This document shows, piece by piece, positions 25,101 through 32,580 of a stretch of DNA of 59,085 nucleotides. Positions within the stretch are counted from its first letter, which is position 1. Each line of letters begins with the position of its first letter. Origin of the DNA: an uncultured Bacteroidales bacterium (GTDB lineage: Bacteria > Bacteroidota > Bacteroidia > Bacteroidales > Bacteroidaceae). Under the pieces are notes generated by a model that saw only the letters and a program-made list of their open reading frames with translations, made no database searches and had not been told where the DNA came from. The translations under genes and the position numbers were made by a program. The DNA lies in contig CACXUA010000003.1 of the NCBI GenBank assembly GCA_902770725.1, positions 1 through 59,085 of the forward strand, written 5' to 3'.

Positions 25101-26734
25101 AGTTCGATAATGGGATTGGAATTCTTTATCCTGAAGTCGATGGCATTGCCTGTTTCGCTGACGATGTCCACGCCGCTGAGGCAGAGGGTCTGCTTCGAGA
25201 TGTCGTAGCGGGCATAGCCCCAATCGGTGTTCTTCGTCACTCCAGGCAGGACGGTCAGGTCGTTGGCATTGGCAGAGGTGATGTGCTTTCCGGCAATCTG
25301 TATGTTATAGACCACATTGCCTTCATCGTCTATGTTGCCCAGAATGACGTTCCACCCTTTGTCCTTTGCTATTTGAGCCTGTGCAAGGGTGCAGACATTG
25401 TCGGTAGTCAGGTCTTGTCCCATGACGGTGATTTGCGCATTCTTGTATGGTGAAACCTCGTGCAGACTCTCAAGCGTCTCGGTCATCCAAGCGTCGATGA
25501 TGTTTCCGCTGATGTCTGCATTAATGAGGCTCTGGCAATCGGTGAAGTCAATGAAAGTAATTCTGTTGCCCGAGCAATACAATGAGATGAGGTGCTGGCA
25601 ATTCGTGAGCTTCAGGTACGTTATCTGATTCATGCGGCAATCTAACTGTAACAGGTGCTCCATGCTGCTTACATCTAGATATGTCAACTTGTTATTTCTG
25701 CAATAAACCTTCTTCAAGTACAGCAGCTGGTTTATGCCCTGGAGCGAAGAGATGCCCATGTTGTCCGCATAGAGATTCTCAGCGTTTAACACTTCTTCGA
25801 AGTCAAGTTCGCTATCGCTGTTCTTGTCGAACGATGAGGTGACGAGACCCCGGAATGCTTCGTCGGGGAAGGTTTCCTCGTTGATGGGCGTATAGGTGAG
25901 GATGGACATATCTGTGACCGCCGAACCCGCTGCCCTCAGGAGGAATGTCCCGTCGGTCTGGCTGAAATAGACCTCCTGGTCATTCGCGTCCTTCATCTTC
26001 TCTGTGCCGAGGATGCGTACATCCTTCAGTCCCGTGGCAACAGGCTGGGCGAAAGTCCTGGTGGAGAGCTTGACGCCGCTGTTCTGCACAACAAACAGGC
26101 TGAGGTCGCTCAGTGCCTTTTTGCCCTCTATATCCACATAGGCATCGGTGATGACGACTTCTTCCCTGCCCGACTTGCTCACGATAGCGGTGGAAGCATC
26201 GTAGGGGGTAACGAATGCGCTAACAGATAGTTGGATGTCGGCGATGACAAGCCTTGCTGCATTGGAGATGGCGATGGCATCCTTTTCACTTCCAATGATT
26301 TTGGTATACAACTCAGAGCCGCCAATAATGCCAGAGGCAGACTTGATTGTAGTGTTGGCATTCAGCCGAAGGGCAGAAGCATAATCGGACCGTATCTTAT
26401 TATAATCTTCGAAGACAATCGTCAAGCCATCGCAGCTCTCGTTGTAGATAGCATACTCATTGTTCTTGCAATCAATTGTGATGTTTCTCAGGGTGAGCGT
26501 CTTGGTGCCGGGGTCGAAGCTTATCTTTGAGTAATAGGAATCGAATGTGAAATAATTGTTGTCGAAGATGTAATGTTCATGAGTGAAGATTCTGTTGCCG
26601 GTAATGTTGTTGCAGTTGTCGGATGTGACGCTTACGCCTGCAACCTTGATGCCGTAGTACTCGGCACGTGCTGCCTGAGGCACGAAGCATGCCAGCATCA
26701 GCAGCAAAAGGGAAAAGAAATGAACGTTCTTCAT
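22124..26734 (-). CDS. Giant secreted repeat protein with leucine-rich repeats and type IX-like tail
   Basis: 1536 residues with a signal peptide (…LACFVPQAARA). Residues about 30-280 are beta-rich. Then comes an EF-hand-like FDKNSDSELDFEE, followed by about five leucine-rich repeats of the Bacteroidota type (LDCRMNQITYLKL, LYCSGNRITFIDF). The rest is four to five copies of a 150-200-residue module, each opening with a form of VAGTQVTSLNQADVLGDGTV and running into TLTLNNANI…IIKLEGEN, which reads as a parallel beta-helix (carbohydrate- or cell-binding style). The C-terminus (NGVAVYNLAGQKVGSGYKG) is a type IX-like sorting tail. It is probably a surface adhesin, co-transcribed with the upstream 1758-residue protein (34 nt apart), which ends in the same module. 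Confidence 0.8.
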   Translation of the reverse strand: MKNVHFFSLLLLMLACFVPQAARAEYYGIKVAGVSVTSDNCNNITGNRIFTHEHYIFDNNYFTFDSYYSKISFDPGTKTLTLRNITIDCKNNEYAIYNESCDGLTIVFEDYNKIRSDYASALRLNANTTIKSASGIIGGSELYTKIIGSEKDAIAISNAARLVIADIQLSVSAFVTPYDASTAIVSKSGREEVVITDAYVDIEGKKALSDLSLFVVQNSGVKLSTRTFAQPVATGLKDVRILGTEKMKDANDQEVYFSQTDGTFLLRAAGSAVTDMSILTYTPINEETFPDEAFRGLVTSSFDKNSDSELDFEEVLNAENLYADNMGISSLQGINQLLYLKKVYCRNNKLTYLDVSSMEHLLQLDCRMNQITYLKLTNCQHLISLYCSGNRITFIDFTDCQSLINADISGNIIDAWMTETLESLHEVSPYKNAQITVMGQDLTTDNVCTLAQAQIAKDKGWNVILGNIDDEGNVVYNIQIAGKHITSANANDLTVLPGVTKNTDWGYARYDISKQTLCLSGVDIVSETGNAIDFRIKNSNPIIELGEDLVNIIGAEDGIATDSNTVKSLTITTAEAEWYKQKLNVSANKNPIALLGGDLVLNSAARVEAKSTTYSEAYCAYVSGNLYVKGEAELRIGKHAGKPLYAEALVLEDDNIIVAPKGIIFSNNMHCFKTNTGIIIKGAEVVIGKLREYQYYVAGTQITNANQHDVLGDGTIVFQEPTYDGGPGTLILTNANIEAGSEAGINAGKTLYIKLEGENTINSTTYGIASKYCYIQGPGSLYVNGKYGIDAHLSKLFISDGAQVTAEGSTQYAINGQETTISGENTVVRMKCGPDARGTFRASTSLTLNDGLRIETPEGAQYVDGEIKDASGNIIKDEWVTIQYTEDYGITVAGIKVTNHNMADVLGDGTVSYDPETLTLTLTDANIDGGDGSGIEAEQELHIKLEGSSAITCTRSLNGTSKGVWFKGKGYIEGPGSLSITAMYGIFAIGNNQPKALQILDGAQVSAEGDLKGITAGITTISGEETVVNAKGNDGSFGCTALNLNDQLEITQPAGASFNLSKLAICAGRRNEIVTSWVTIQKVNKYNIYVAGTQVTSLNQADVLGDGTVSYDAETNTLTLNNANIETEGEGLSTQIDEVIIKLEGENKITSEGSGIMGQTLNIEATTDDSHGPGTLDIIASYTGIRATSSLNVCGGAHVTAESTGSYAILTQFLTVSGAETVLGMKGEEGTYSGFAPELEDGLELTQPVGAYYNEDTGNIVNAEGEAIKGEWVVIGAPVSVESYEIFIAGTQVTSLNQADVLGDGTVSYDAETNTLTLNGADIEAEGEGLSTEIDEVIIKLEGENSIEVPEGFGIYSDASFTITGPGSLSVTSKFEALNGSFVIEGGAKVTADSQTRSALWSFYPLAVSGSETVVMLKGAKGAVEIYGTDSEEAVLSLSDGLVLGLPEGAHCGIVDVLVEEDMWIPYGYILDANDNNITDQWVIIASEDYITGIDEMKNIELSIKNGVAVYNLAGQKVGSGYKGIVIQGGRKMLKK
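22703..23464 (-). repeat. 168-nt near-identical direct repeat (22703-22870 and 23297-23464)
   Basis: Two 168-nt stretches, offset by 594 nt (198 codons), differ at only a handful of positions. They encode the opening of two beta-helix modules (AGTQVTSLNQADVLGDGTV and following). High DNA identity between modules suggests recent duplication or gene conversion within the gene. Confidence 0.85.
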
Positions 26735-26768
26735 AATCTTCGTATATTATATGGTATTATTTAATGTG

Positions 26769-29700
26769 TTACTTTCTCAGATACTTCTTGCCGCCCTCGA
26801 CGACGATACCCTTGTAGTCCTTGCCCACCTTCTGGCCAGCGAGGTTGTAGGTAGAGTCCTTAAGGTCCTTAGAGTCCTTAAGGTCGTTAATGCCATCGAT
26901 GTAGTCTGGTCGTGCAAGCGTTACCCAGTACGGAATCAAGTAGCCACCTGCGTTCACTATGCCGACATCCTCGACGAATGTCCTGCCGTCGTAAATTGCA
27001 TCGGTGTTAATCTCGATGCCGTCGTTGAGGTCGAGGGCATGGAAGTTCATGATGGAACCCTGGCGACCTTTTGCTTGCAGCATGGTCTGAGTGCCGTACA
27101 TGTGGATGGAGGGGAATGTCGGGGCAGATGCCCTTCTTCCTTGCAAACCGCAGTTATTGCCTGTGCATTCCACTATCAGGTTCACGTCATCCTTCAGTAC
27201 AATGTCGTGCCAAGTCACAATGCCCATGCCTTCAGAAGTGATGCTCAGCGTACCGCCGCCCTGGAAGGTAACAATCGAGGCATCACCCGGAGTTCTCAGT
27301 GCCATGCCGACATGGTTGTCGCTGGCATTGATGTAGCTATGTCCGACGAGGTTGACTTTGAGGCCTGCCGTCTTGGCAGCGATGCCTCCCACTTCTGTGG
27401 CACCGAGTGTGGCATTGTTCAGCGTCAGGGTATTTGTCTCGGAAACGTAGTTGACCTTGCCGTCACCCAGGACATCGTGCTTGTTGATGTTATAGACGTC
27501 GGTGCCTGCCACGGTGATGTTGTAGGCGATGGGTGTCTCGTGGCTTGTTGTCACCAGGAAGGTTGCCTTGCCTTCCGTGTAATGGATGTTGGCCTCGCTG
27601 GTAGCGATGATCGTGGCGGTGCCTTGCTTCAGCATGGTTACCTTGCCCGTCGCAGCATCCACTCTGGCAATGGACTCGTTGGAGCTCTTGTAGGTGACTG
27701 CCAGATTGCCAGGCGTCTTCAGCAGCTGGGGAGCCGCTACCGTTGCGCCCACGCTGGCCGTCAAAATCTTCTCTTTGAATGTCAGGCTCGGCACGTTCTT
27801 CCTGTAGATGGCGCGCACGGTGACGTTGTTGGGCGACATGTATGTCCAGTGGTTTCCGTATGTCGGGCTAGACGATGAGCCCCATCCGTCAGTCCGCTCA
27901 ACGTCGTGTTCGTTGCGCAGCATGTTGCTGTCATCTTTGATGACCCTCCAGTATAGGAAGTCCTTCCTCCAGTTGTCTTCAGGCTCCAATCGTATGGGTA
28001 CGCCACCACGCACTTGCAGCTTGTTGCCACAGTTCGTGTCGAGCACAAAGTTGTTTCCGACAAGGGTGCCCGTTGTGGCCACGCCGTCCTCGACGGTCAG
28101 CGTGTACTTCTCTTCCGTCTTCTTGACATGGCAGGACAGGTACATCTCGGGCGAAGAGATGTATATCTTCTCGCCATTCTCGTCGAGCGATTGTAGATCA
28201 AACGTTAGGGCACTCTCATAGTCATCCACGATATCTTTCGGTGTGATGGTGAGTGTCAAACCCTCGAAGCTCACATCTACCAAGCAGTTTTCCTCAATAG
28301 CATAGGTGAAGTTATGGATGTCGTTCCTACCTATCGACTTGAAGGTGATGGTCTGCGATGGGATTGGGTCGCCATAGGTCCACTCGAAGCGGAGCCTCGT
28401 CTTGTTGGGCTTCAGCCTGTAGTCCGGACCGCTGTAGTCGGTGAGGCGAGTTTCTACATGCGTTTCATCGTTGAGGCAGATGCGCTGCTCCATGCCCTTG
28501 ACCGTTTTGGTAGCCTCGCGAATTGTTTCCCATTCGCCCCACTCATGACCGAGGCGCGGTTCTCGATGGCCTTTCTCGACGAGCTTGTTGCAGTATTGAC
28601 AATACCAATCGCCTGTGTAGCCGTCGGTGGTGCATGTTGACCAGACTCTATTCTTCACTTCGCCTCTCCAATTCAGATAGATTTGTTCTCCTCTGTCATC
28701 CAACGACCAGTACCAGCTGTCTCTGAGGCCATGAGTGAGCGGTGTCCTCTTGCCCTTGACGGTTTCTCCGCAGCGGTTGCAGAGGAAGTCACCCTCATAG
28801 CCATAGGTCTTTTCGTTTGGATGTGTCCAGTTATTATATCGGAGTGTGCAGTATTCCACCTGCTCTGTGCCTGCAATCGGTGTGTCGGGCAGGTCGTGTC
28901 CGAGGGCAGGGATGCGTGCGCCTTCCTCCAGCACAGTTTCGCAATCCTTGCAGAGCGTGTGTGGCTCATGGCCATGGCTTGAGCAAGTAGCTGCTACGCG
29001 CTTGCTCTGTTTGGTTCCGCCGGAGTGGTCGCAATCTTCGATGTCTGCGAAGGCAACGGCAGGGCCGTCGGGCATGGTAAATGAATATAGGCCAGCGGTT
29101 CGATTGAATCGGAAGGTAAAGCTTTGGAGGATGATGTCGCTTCGACCACCGTCCCACGGGATATCGTTATCGCCCCCCGGAGAGTAACCACTAATCCACT
29201 GCTTGAACTTGACAGGCACATTAGTAAAGGACAATTCCGCCTGAGCTGCCTTCGGGTCGTAGGCGAGGAATATGGTCTCCCCCTGTTTGGCGTATGCAAC
29301 TTCCTTAGATCTTATGATTCTTCCATCCCTTATGGTTATATCGTAAGCCTTGCCGCCAAGAACCATGATGGGCCAGGAGCCGAAGGGATAGAACTTCTCT
29401 TCGCAGTAGCCACAGATGTCGCAGTAGCGCACAAGCTTGCCGGGAATGGTGTCCGTACCAGAAATCTTGGCATCTCTCGAGTTCTCCCACACCGGCCATA
29501 CGTGCTTCTCGGTCTTCTTCTCGTTGCAAGTCTTGCACTTGACGGTGTGCGAATTAGGTCCGTAGCTGCCCCTCTTCGGGTTGGGACCCCAATGACCGTT
29601 AGGCAAATACATTCCTATTTCGTCGAACGTGTACCAGACGTGCTCGTGTGGTAGTTTGTCTATCTTTGCCCTCTTCGAGTAACCGCATGCGGAGCAGGTA

Positions 29701-32045
29701 AGCCTGTTTTCGCCATACTCCTGATCGGTAGGCTCTGTGATGACTTCAGTCTCGTCGAAGTTGTGGTCTTGTGCAGGCTCGGGGCTGGAGATGCCGCAAG
29801 AGCAAACGAACCAGTGCTGCGTGATGCTGTACTTTGCTATGTCGTAAGAGTGAACGTGGCCAGGCTCTACCTTCGGGATGACTTCGCTGTTCTTGTACTG
29901 GCAGTCCAAGCAGGTCTGTTCGCGCAGGCCCGTCTCTTCGGAAGTGGCAGGACGAACGAGTGTCCACTCTGTGAAGCGGTGCTTGGAGACTTCCTTCATC
30001 GCGCTGCACTCGCCGAAGCAGTAGTTCTCGTGCGTTTCGCTGTCCTTTGACCTGTAGCGTCCGAAGACGTGCTGTGCTTTAATTGTGACGACGTCGGACG
30101 TCACGCTGCCGCGCTCGTTCGAGATGACGCAGTAGTACTTATAGTATTGTTGCTTATAGTCATCACAGGCATCGGTAAGAACGACTGCCTTCAATGTTGC
30201 TGTCTGTGCGCCGGCATGTTGGTAGAAGCCGTCTTCGTCGGGCGTGTCGTCCGTGACAGCACTATAGCCGCTGACTGTCCTCCTGTACCACTGATAGCTC
30301 AGGTTTGCGCCGCCTGCCTTCACCTTGAATGTAGCATAGCGTTGAGGCACATCAAGATAAGCGGAGGTGTTGGTCTTGCCTGTGTAGTCGGTTGGCTGGC
30401 TGAGGATGTAGGGCTTGCCGTCGGCAGCTACCTCAACGTATGGAATGGAGATGATGCTCATCTTGTAGTCGCAGACTGCACAGTTCACCTGAGCCGTTCC
30501 GTTGGTATGTGTGCTGGGGTTGGCCGGAGTCAGGGTGACGGGTGTTCCCTCGGAATGGATGGCTTTGTTCAAAGCGATGCCGCAGTCCTCGCAGACATTC
30601 CAGTGAGCGTTGGCGTCTTTTCTCCAAGTTGTGCTCACGTTGAGGTGCTGGCATTCTGCGTCGTGCTCGCAGAGTTCGAGGCACTGGTCGTCCTCGTAGC
30701 ACCAATGCTCGGCAAATTCGTCGCTCTCGATGCAGAGGTCGTGGTCGCAGCCTACAGAAGATGTGTTGTTGGCGCAGCAGTCGAGACAGAGCTCGCAGAT
30801 GTCGCAGCGGTCCTCGCCTTCGTAGCAGTCGCCGCACTGGTCGCAGATGAAGTGGCCGCCGAAGTCGTCGTCGCTCTCCGGGCAGACGTCGTGCTCGCAA
30901 TGTTCGCGGCAATCCTCGCAGAGGCCGCAGTATTCGCAGAGCTCGCCCTCGTCGAAGCATTCGCCGCAATCGGGGCAGACATGGTCGTCCCAGTCAGAAC
31001 CGTCGGGACAGAGTTCGTGCTCGCAGTGGTAATCGGCCTGGCAATCGGGGCAGAGTCCGCAGTACTCGCATTCTTCATCCTGCGGGCATGCTCCGCACTC
31101 GGGGCAGAGATGGTCTTCGTAGTCGGCGGAAGCGATGCAGTAGCCATGTTCGCAACCCTCCGACTCGCTGTTGTTATAGCAGCAGTCTTCGCAAAGCTCA
31201 CAGTCAGAGCAAAGTTCGACGCCGGCTCCTTCGGTGCACTTGCCGCATTGCGGACATTTCCAGTCGTTCTCTTCGCAGCAATGTATGCAATGTTCGCCGC
31301 CAAACTCACACCAGACCACTTCGTCGCCGAAGCAGTCGCCGCACTCGGGGCAGTGCTCTTGGTAGCTGGCACAGCTCTCGCAGAGTCCGCATTCGTCGCA
31401 GACATCTTCGTCGCAACGGAAACATTCGCGGCAGTGGATGAAGTCCTCGGCCGCAGCATCTTCCATGCATACGTGGCAGATGGCATGTTCCACGCAGGCA
31501 TCGCCCGCCGCGAAATCGGTCTCTTCTCCGTCGATGACCATACAGTTGCCGCACTTATCGCATTGCACTTCGCTGCAGTCCGTGCAGTGTTTCTCTAACA
31601 TCGAGTATTCGCAGTCGCACTCTGAGGCACCTTCGCCAAATATTTCATGACAGTAGGGACATCCGGCACCAGATTCTTCGATGAGATATTCTGCGCAGTC
31701 GTAGCAAACGTATTCGTCGAACATGTTGAAGATGCCGTCGTGGTATTCGCCATTGTCGATACAATTGCTACAAAACTGGCAGTGGTGCGAACGATAGCAA
31801 TCGGAATTGACATCTTCAGTGCACGAGCCGCAATCCGAGCAGAAGAGATCTTCGGCTGCTGCCTCTGCTTCGGCAGAGCTTTCGGCATAGATGGCGTACT
31901 CGGAGCCGCACTCTTCGCACCAGGCGACGGCTTCGCCCCAGGTGTCAGTCCACTGCCAGTCCCAGTCGGCATGGGCTTTGAGCAGTGGGAACAACATTAT
32001 GGCCAGCGCCATAATCACTCTCATTGTGGTGTGATACGTTTTCAT
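26769..32045 (-). CDS. Giant secreted cysteine-rich protein with dozens of CxxC knuckles
   Basis: 1758 residues with a signal peptide (…IMLFPLLKAHA). Residues about 40-470 hold roughly 80 cysteines by my count, nearly all as CxxC or CxxCGxC knuckles in a very acidic background (CPECGDCFGDE, CEYCGLCPDC, CDQCGDCYEGEDRC), resembling serial zinc ribbons. Residues about 480-1150 hold scattered CxxC pairs in other beta-rich modules (for example CDICGYCEEKF). Next come an Ig-like part, a bacterial Ig-like (Big_2-type) segment (SSNESIARVDAATGKVTML), one copy of the VAGTDVYNINKHDVLGDGKV module shared with the next gene, a DLKDSKDLKDS linker and a type IX-like tail. Function unknown; surface metal binding or a disulfide-rich adhesin are the main options. 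It has its own promoter at 32081-32111. Confidence 0.8.
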   Translation of the reverse strand: MKTYHTTMRVIMALAIMLFPLLKAHADWDWQWTDTWGEAVAWCEECGSEYAIYAESSAEAEAAAEDLFCSDCGSCTEDVNSDCYRSHHCQFCSNCIDNGEYHDGIFNMFDEYVCYDCAEYLIEESGAGCPYCHEIFGEGASECDCEYSMLEKHCTDCSEVQCDKCGNCMVIDGEETDFAAGDACVEHAICHVCMEDAAAEDFIHCRECFRCDEDVCDECGLCESCASYQEHCPECGDCFGDEVVWCEFGGEHCIHCCEENDWKCPQCGKCTEGAGVELCSDCELCEDCCYNNSESEGCEHGYCIASADYEDHLCPECGACPQDEECEYCGLCPDCQADYHCEHELCPDGSDWDDHVCPDCGECFDEGELCEYCGLCEDCREHCEHDVCPESDDDFGGHFICDQCGDCYEGEDRCDICELCLDCCANNTSSVGCDHDLCIESDEFAEHWCYEDDQCLELCEHDAECQHLNVSTTWRKDANAHWNVCEDCGIALNKAIHSEGTPVTLTPANPSTHTNGTAQVNCAVCDYKMSIISIPYVEVAADGKPYILSQPTDYTGKTNTSAYLDVPQRYATFKVKAGGANLSYQWYRRTVSGYSAVTDDTPDEDGFYQHAGAQTATLKAVVLTDACDDYKQQYYKYYCVISNERGSVTSDVVTIKAQHVFGRYRSKDSETHENYCFGECSAMKEVSKHRFTEWTLVRPATSEETGLREQTCLDCQYKNSEVIPKVEPGHVHSYDIAKYSITQHWFVCSCGISSPEPAQDHNFDETEVITEPTDQEYGENRLTCSACGYSKRAKIDKLPHEHVWYTFDEIGMYLPNGHWGPNPKRGSYGPNSHTVKCKTCNEKKTEKHVWPVWENSRDAKISGTDTIPGKLVRYCDICGYCEEKFYPFGSWPIMVLGGKAYDITIRDGRIIRSKEVAYAKQGETIFLAYDPKAAQAELSFTNVPVKFKQWISGYSPGGDNDIPWDGGRSDIILQSFTFRFNRTAGLYSFTMPDGPAVAFADIEDCDHSGGTKQSKRVAATCSSHGHEPHTLCKDCETVLEEGARIPALGHDLPDTPIAGTEQVEYCTLRYNNWTHPNEKTYGYEGDFLCNRCGETVKGKRTPLTHGLRDSWYWSLDDRGEQIYLNWRGEVKNRVWSTCTTDGYTGDWYCQYCNKLVEKGHREPRLGHEWGEWETIREATKTVKGMEQRICLNDETHVETRLTDYSGPDYRLKPNKTRLRFEWTYGDPIPSQTITFKSIGRNDIHNFTYAIEENCLVDVSFEGLTLTITPKDIVDDYESALTFDLQSLDENGEKIYISSPEMYLSCHVKKTEEKYTLTVEDGVATTGTLVGNNFVLDTNCGNKLQVRGGVPIRLEPEDNWRKDFLYWRVIKDDSNMLRNEHDVERTDGWGSSSSPTYGNHWTYMSPNNVTVRAIYRKNVPSLTFKEKILTASVGATVAAPQLLKTPGNLAVTYKSSNESIARVDAATGKVTMLKQGTATIIATSEANIHYTEGKATFLVTTSHETPIAYNITVAGTDVYNINKHDVLGDGKVNYVSETNTLTLNNATLGATEVGGIAAKTAGLKVNLVGHSYINASDNHVGMALRTPGDASIVTFQGGGTLSITSEGMGIVTWHDIVLKDDVNLIVECTGNNCGLQGRRASAPTFPSIHMYGTQTMLQAKGRQGSIMNFHALDLNDGIEINTDAIYDGRTFVEDVGIVNAGGYLIPYWVTLARPDYIDGINDLKDSKDLKDSTYNLAGQKVGKDYKGIVVEGGKKYLRK
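26855..26887 (-). repeat. 9-nt repeat encoding the DLKDSKDLKDS linker
   Basis: A run of AAGGACYYT-type 9-nt repeats lies in frame just before the type IX-like tail. The same kind of repeat is found at 34240-34280 in an unrelated protein. Confidence 0.7.
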
Positions 32046-32080
32046 ATTCGCGTATGTTATAATTATTAATAATGTGTATG

Positions 32081-32111
32081 CAAAGATACTTTTTTTTACT
32101 CAAGAAGCCAA
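32081..32111 (-). promoter_or_regulatory. Promoter of the cysteine-rich protein gene
   Basis: On the minus strand, TTG (32111-32109), 20 nt spacer and TATCTTTG (32088-32081). It overlaps the 3' end of the 57-residue ORF. Confidence 0.75.
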
Positions 32112-32273
32112 ATGTTCCGCAATCTTTTTGTCTATCAGCTGCTCTAACCAAGGTTCTATCTCCTTCCACTTTCGGTCGAGCATCCTGTTCATCACGGCCT
32201 CCTGCTGCGACAGGAAACTCATATAGTCTGTCGCAAGCTCGTGGGCTACTTTTTGCTTTTCTGTGGAGGACAT
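32100..32273 (-). CDS. Small hypothetical protein, 57 residues
   Basis: A short open frame from ATG at 32273 to TGA at 32102-32100. The product is highly charged and predicted helical (MSSTEKQKVAHELATDYMSF, then LDRKWKEIEPWLEQLIDKKI), with no signal peptide or membrane helix. A TACTTTTG -7 box lies at 32309-32302, 29 nt before the start, so it is probably a real transcribed gene. I do not recognise the family. It precedes the giant cysteine-rich protein gene on the same strand. Confidence 0.6.
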   Translation of the reverse strand: MSSTEKQKVAHELATDYMSFLSQQEAVMNRMLDRKWKEIEPWLEQLIDKKIAEHLAS

Positions 32274-32301
32274 GATGTGTGGTTTTGATTGTTTTCTGCT
32301 G

Positions 32302-32309
32302 CAAAAGTA
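32302..32309 (-). promoter_or_regulatory. -7 box for the 57-residue gene
   Basis: TACTTTTG on the minus strand at 32309-32302. No good TTG at the usual distance was found. Confidence 0.5.
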
Positions 32310-32453
32310 GGACTATTTTATGGAAAGCCAGTTGTTAAAATCTTCCAAAATATTTGTTATTTTCTTCCAAAATGCTGTTTTTCTCGATGAAATGGGGGAA
32401 AATGAAAAATAAAAACTCCTTTACTCCTTAGAAGAAGTAAGAGGTAAGATTTC

Positions 32454-32578
32454 GCCCCGGAGGGGCATTGAGCAGTCAGCCCAGGGCATGGCCCTGGGTA
32501 TTGAAGCACCTCACACTCCCTCGCCCTGAAAGGGCAAAAGCATTATGGGAAATGTATGGCTTTTGCCCTTTCAGGGCG
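32454..32578. repeat. Cluster of three palindromes (REP-like)
   Basis: A short palindrome GCCCCGGAGGGGC at 32454-32466, CCCAGGGC/GCCCTGGG at 32480-32498, and a perfect 20-bp inverted repeat with a 17-nt loop (arms 32522-32541 and 32559-32578, CGCCCTGAAAGGGCAAAAGC). The last lies directly after the stop of the dipeptidase gene and may serve as its terminator. Confidence 0.8.
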
Positions 32579-32580
32579 CT

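Noticed and set aside
28000-31600. Long plus-strand frames opposite the cysteine-rich gene
   Set aside because: They are shadows of the strongly biased minus-strand sequence; no promoter or family resemblance.
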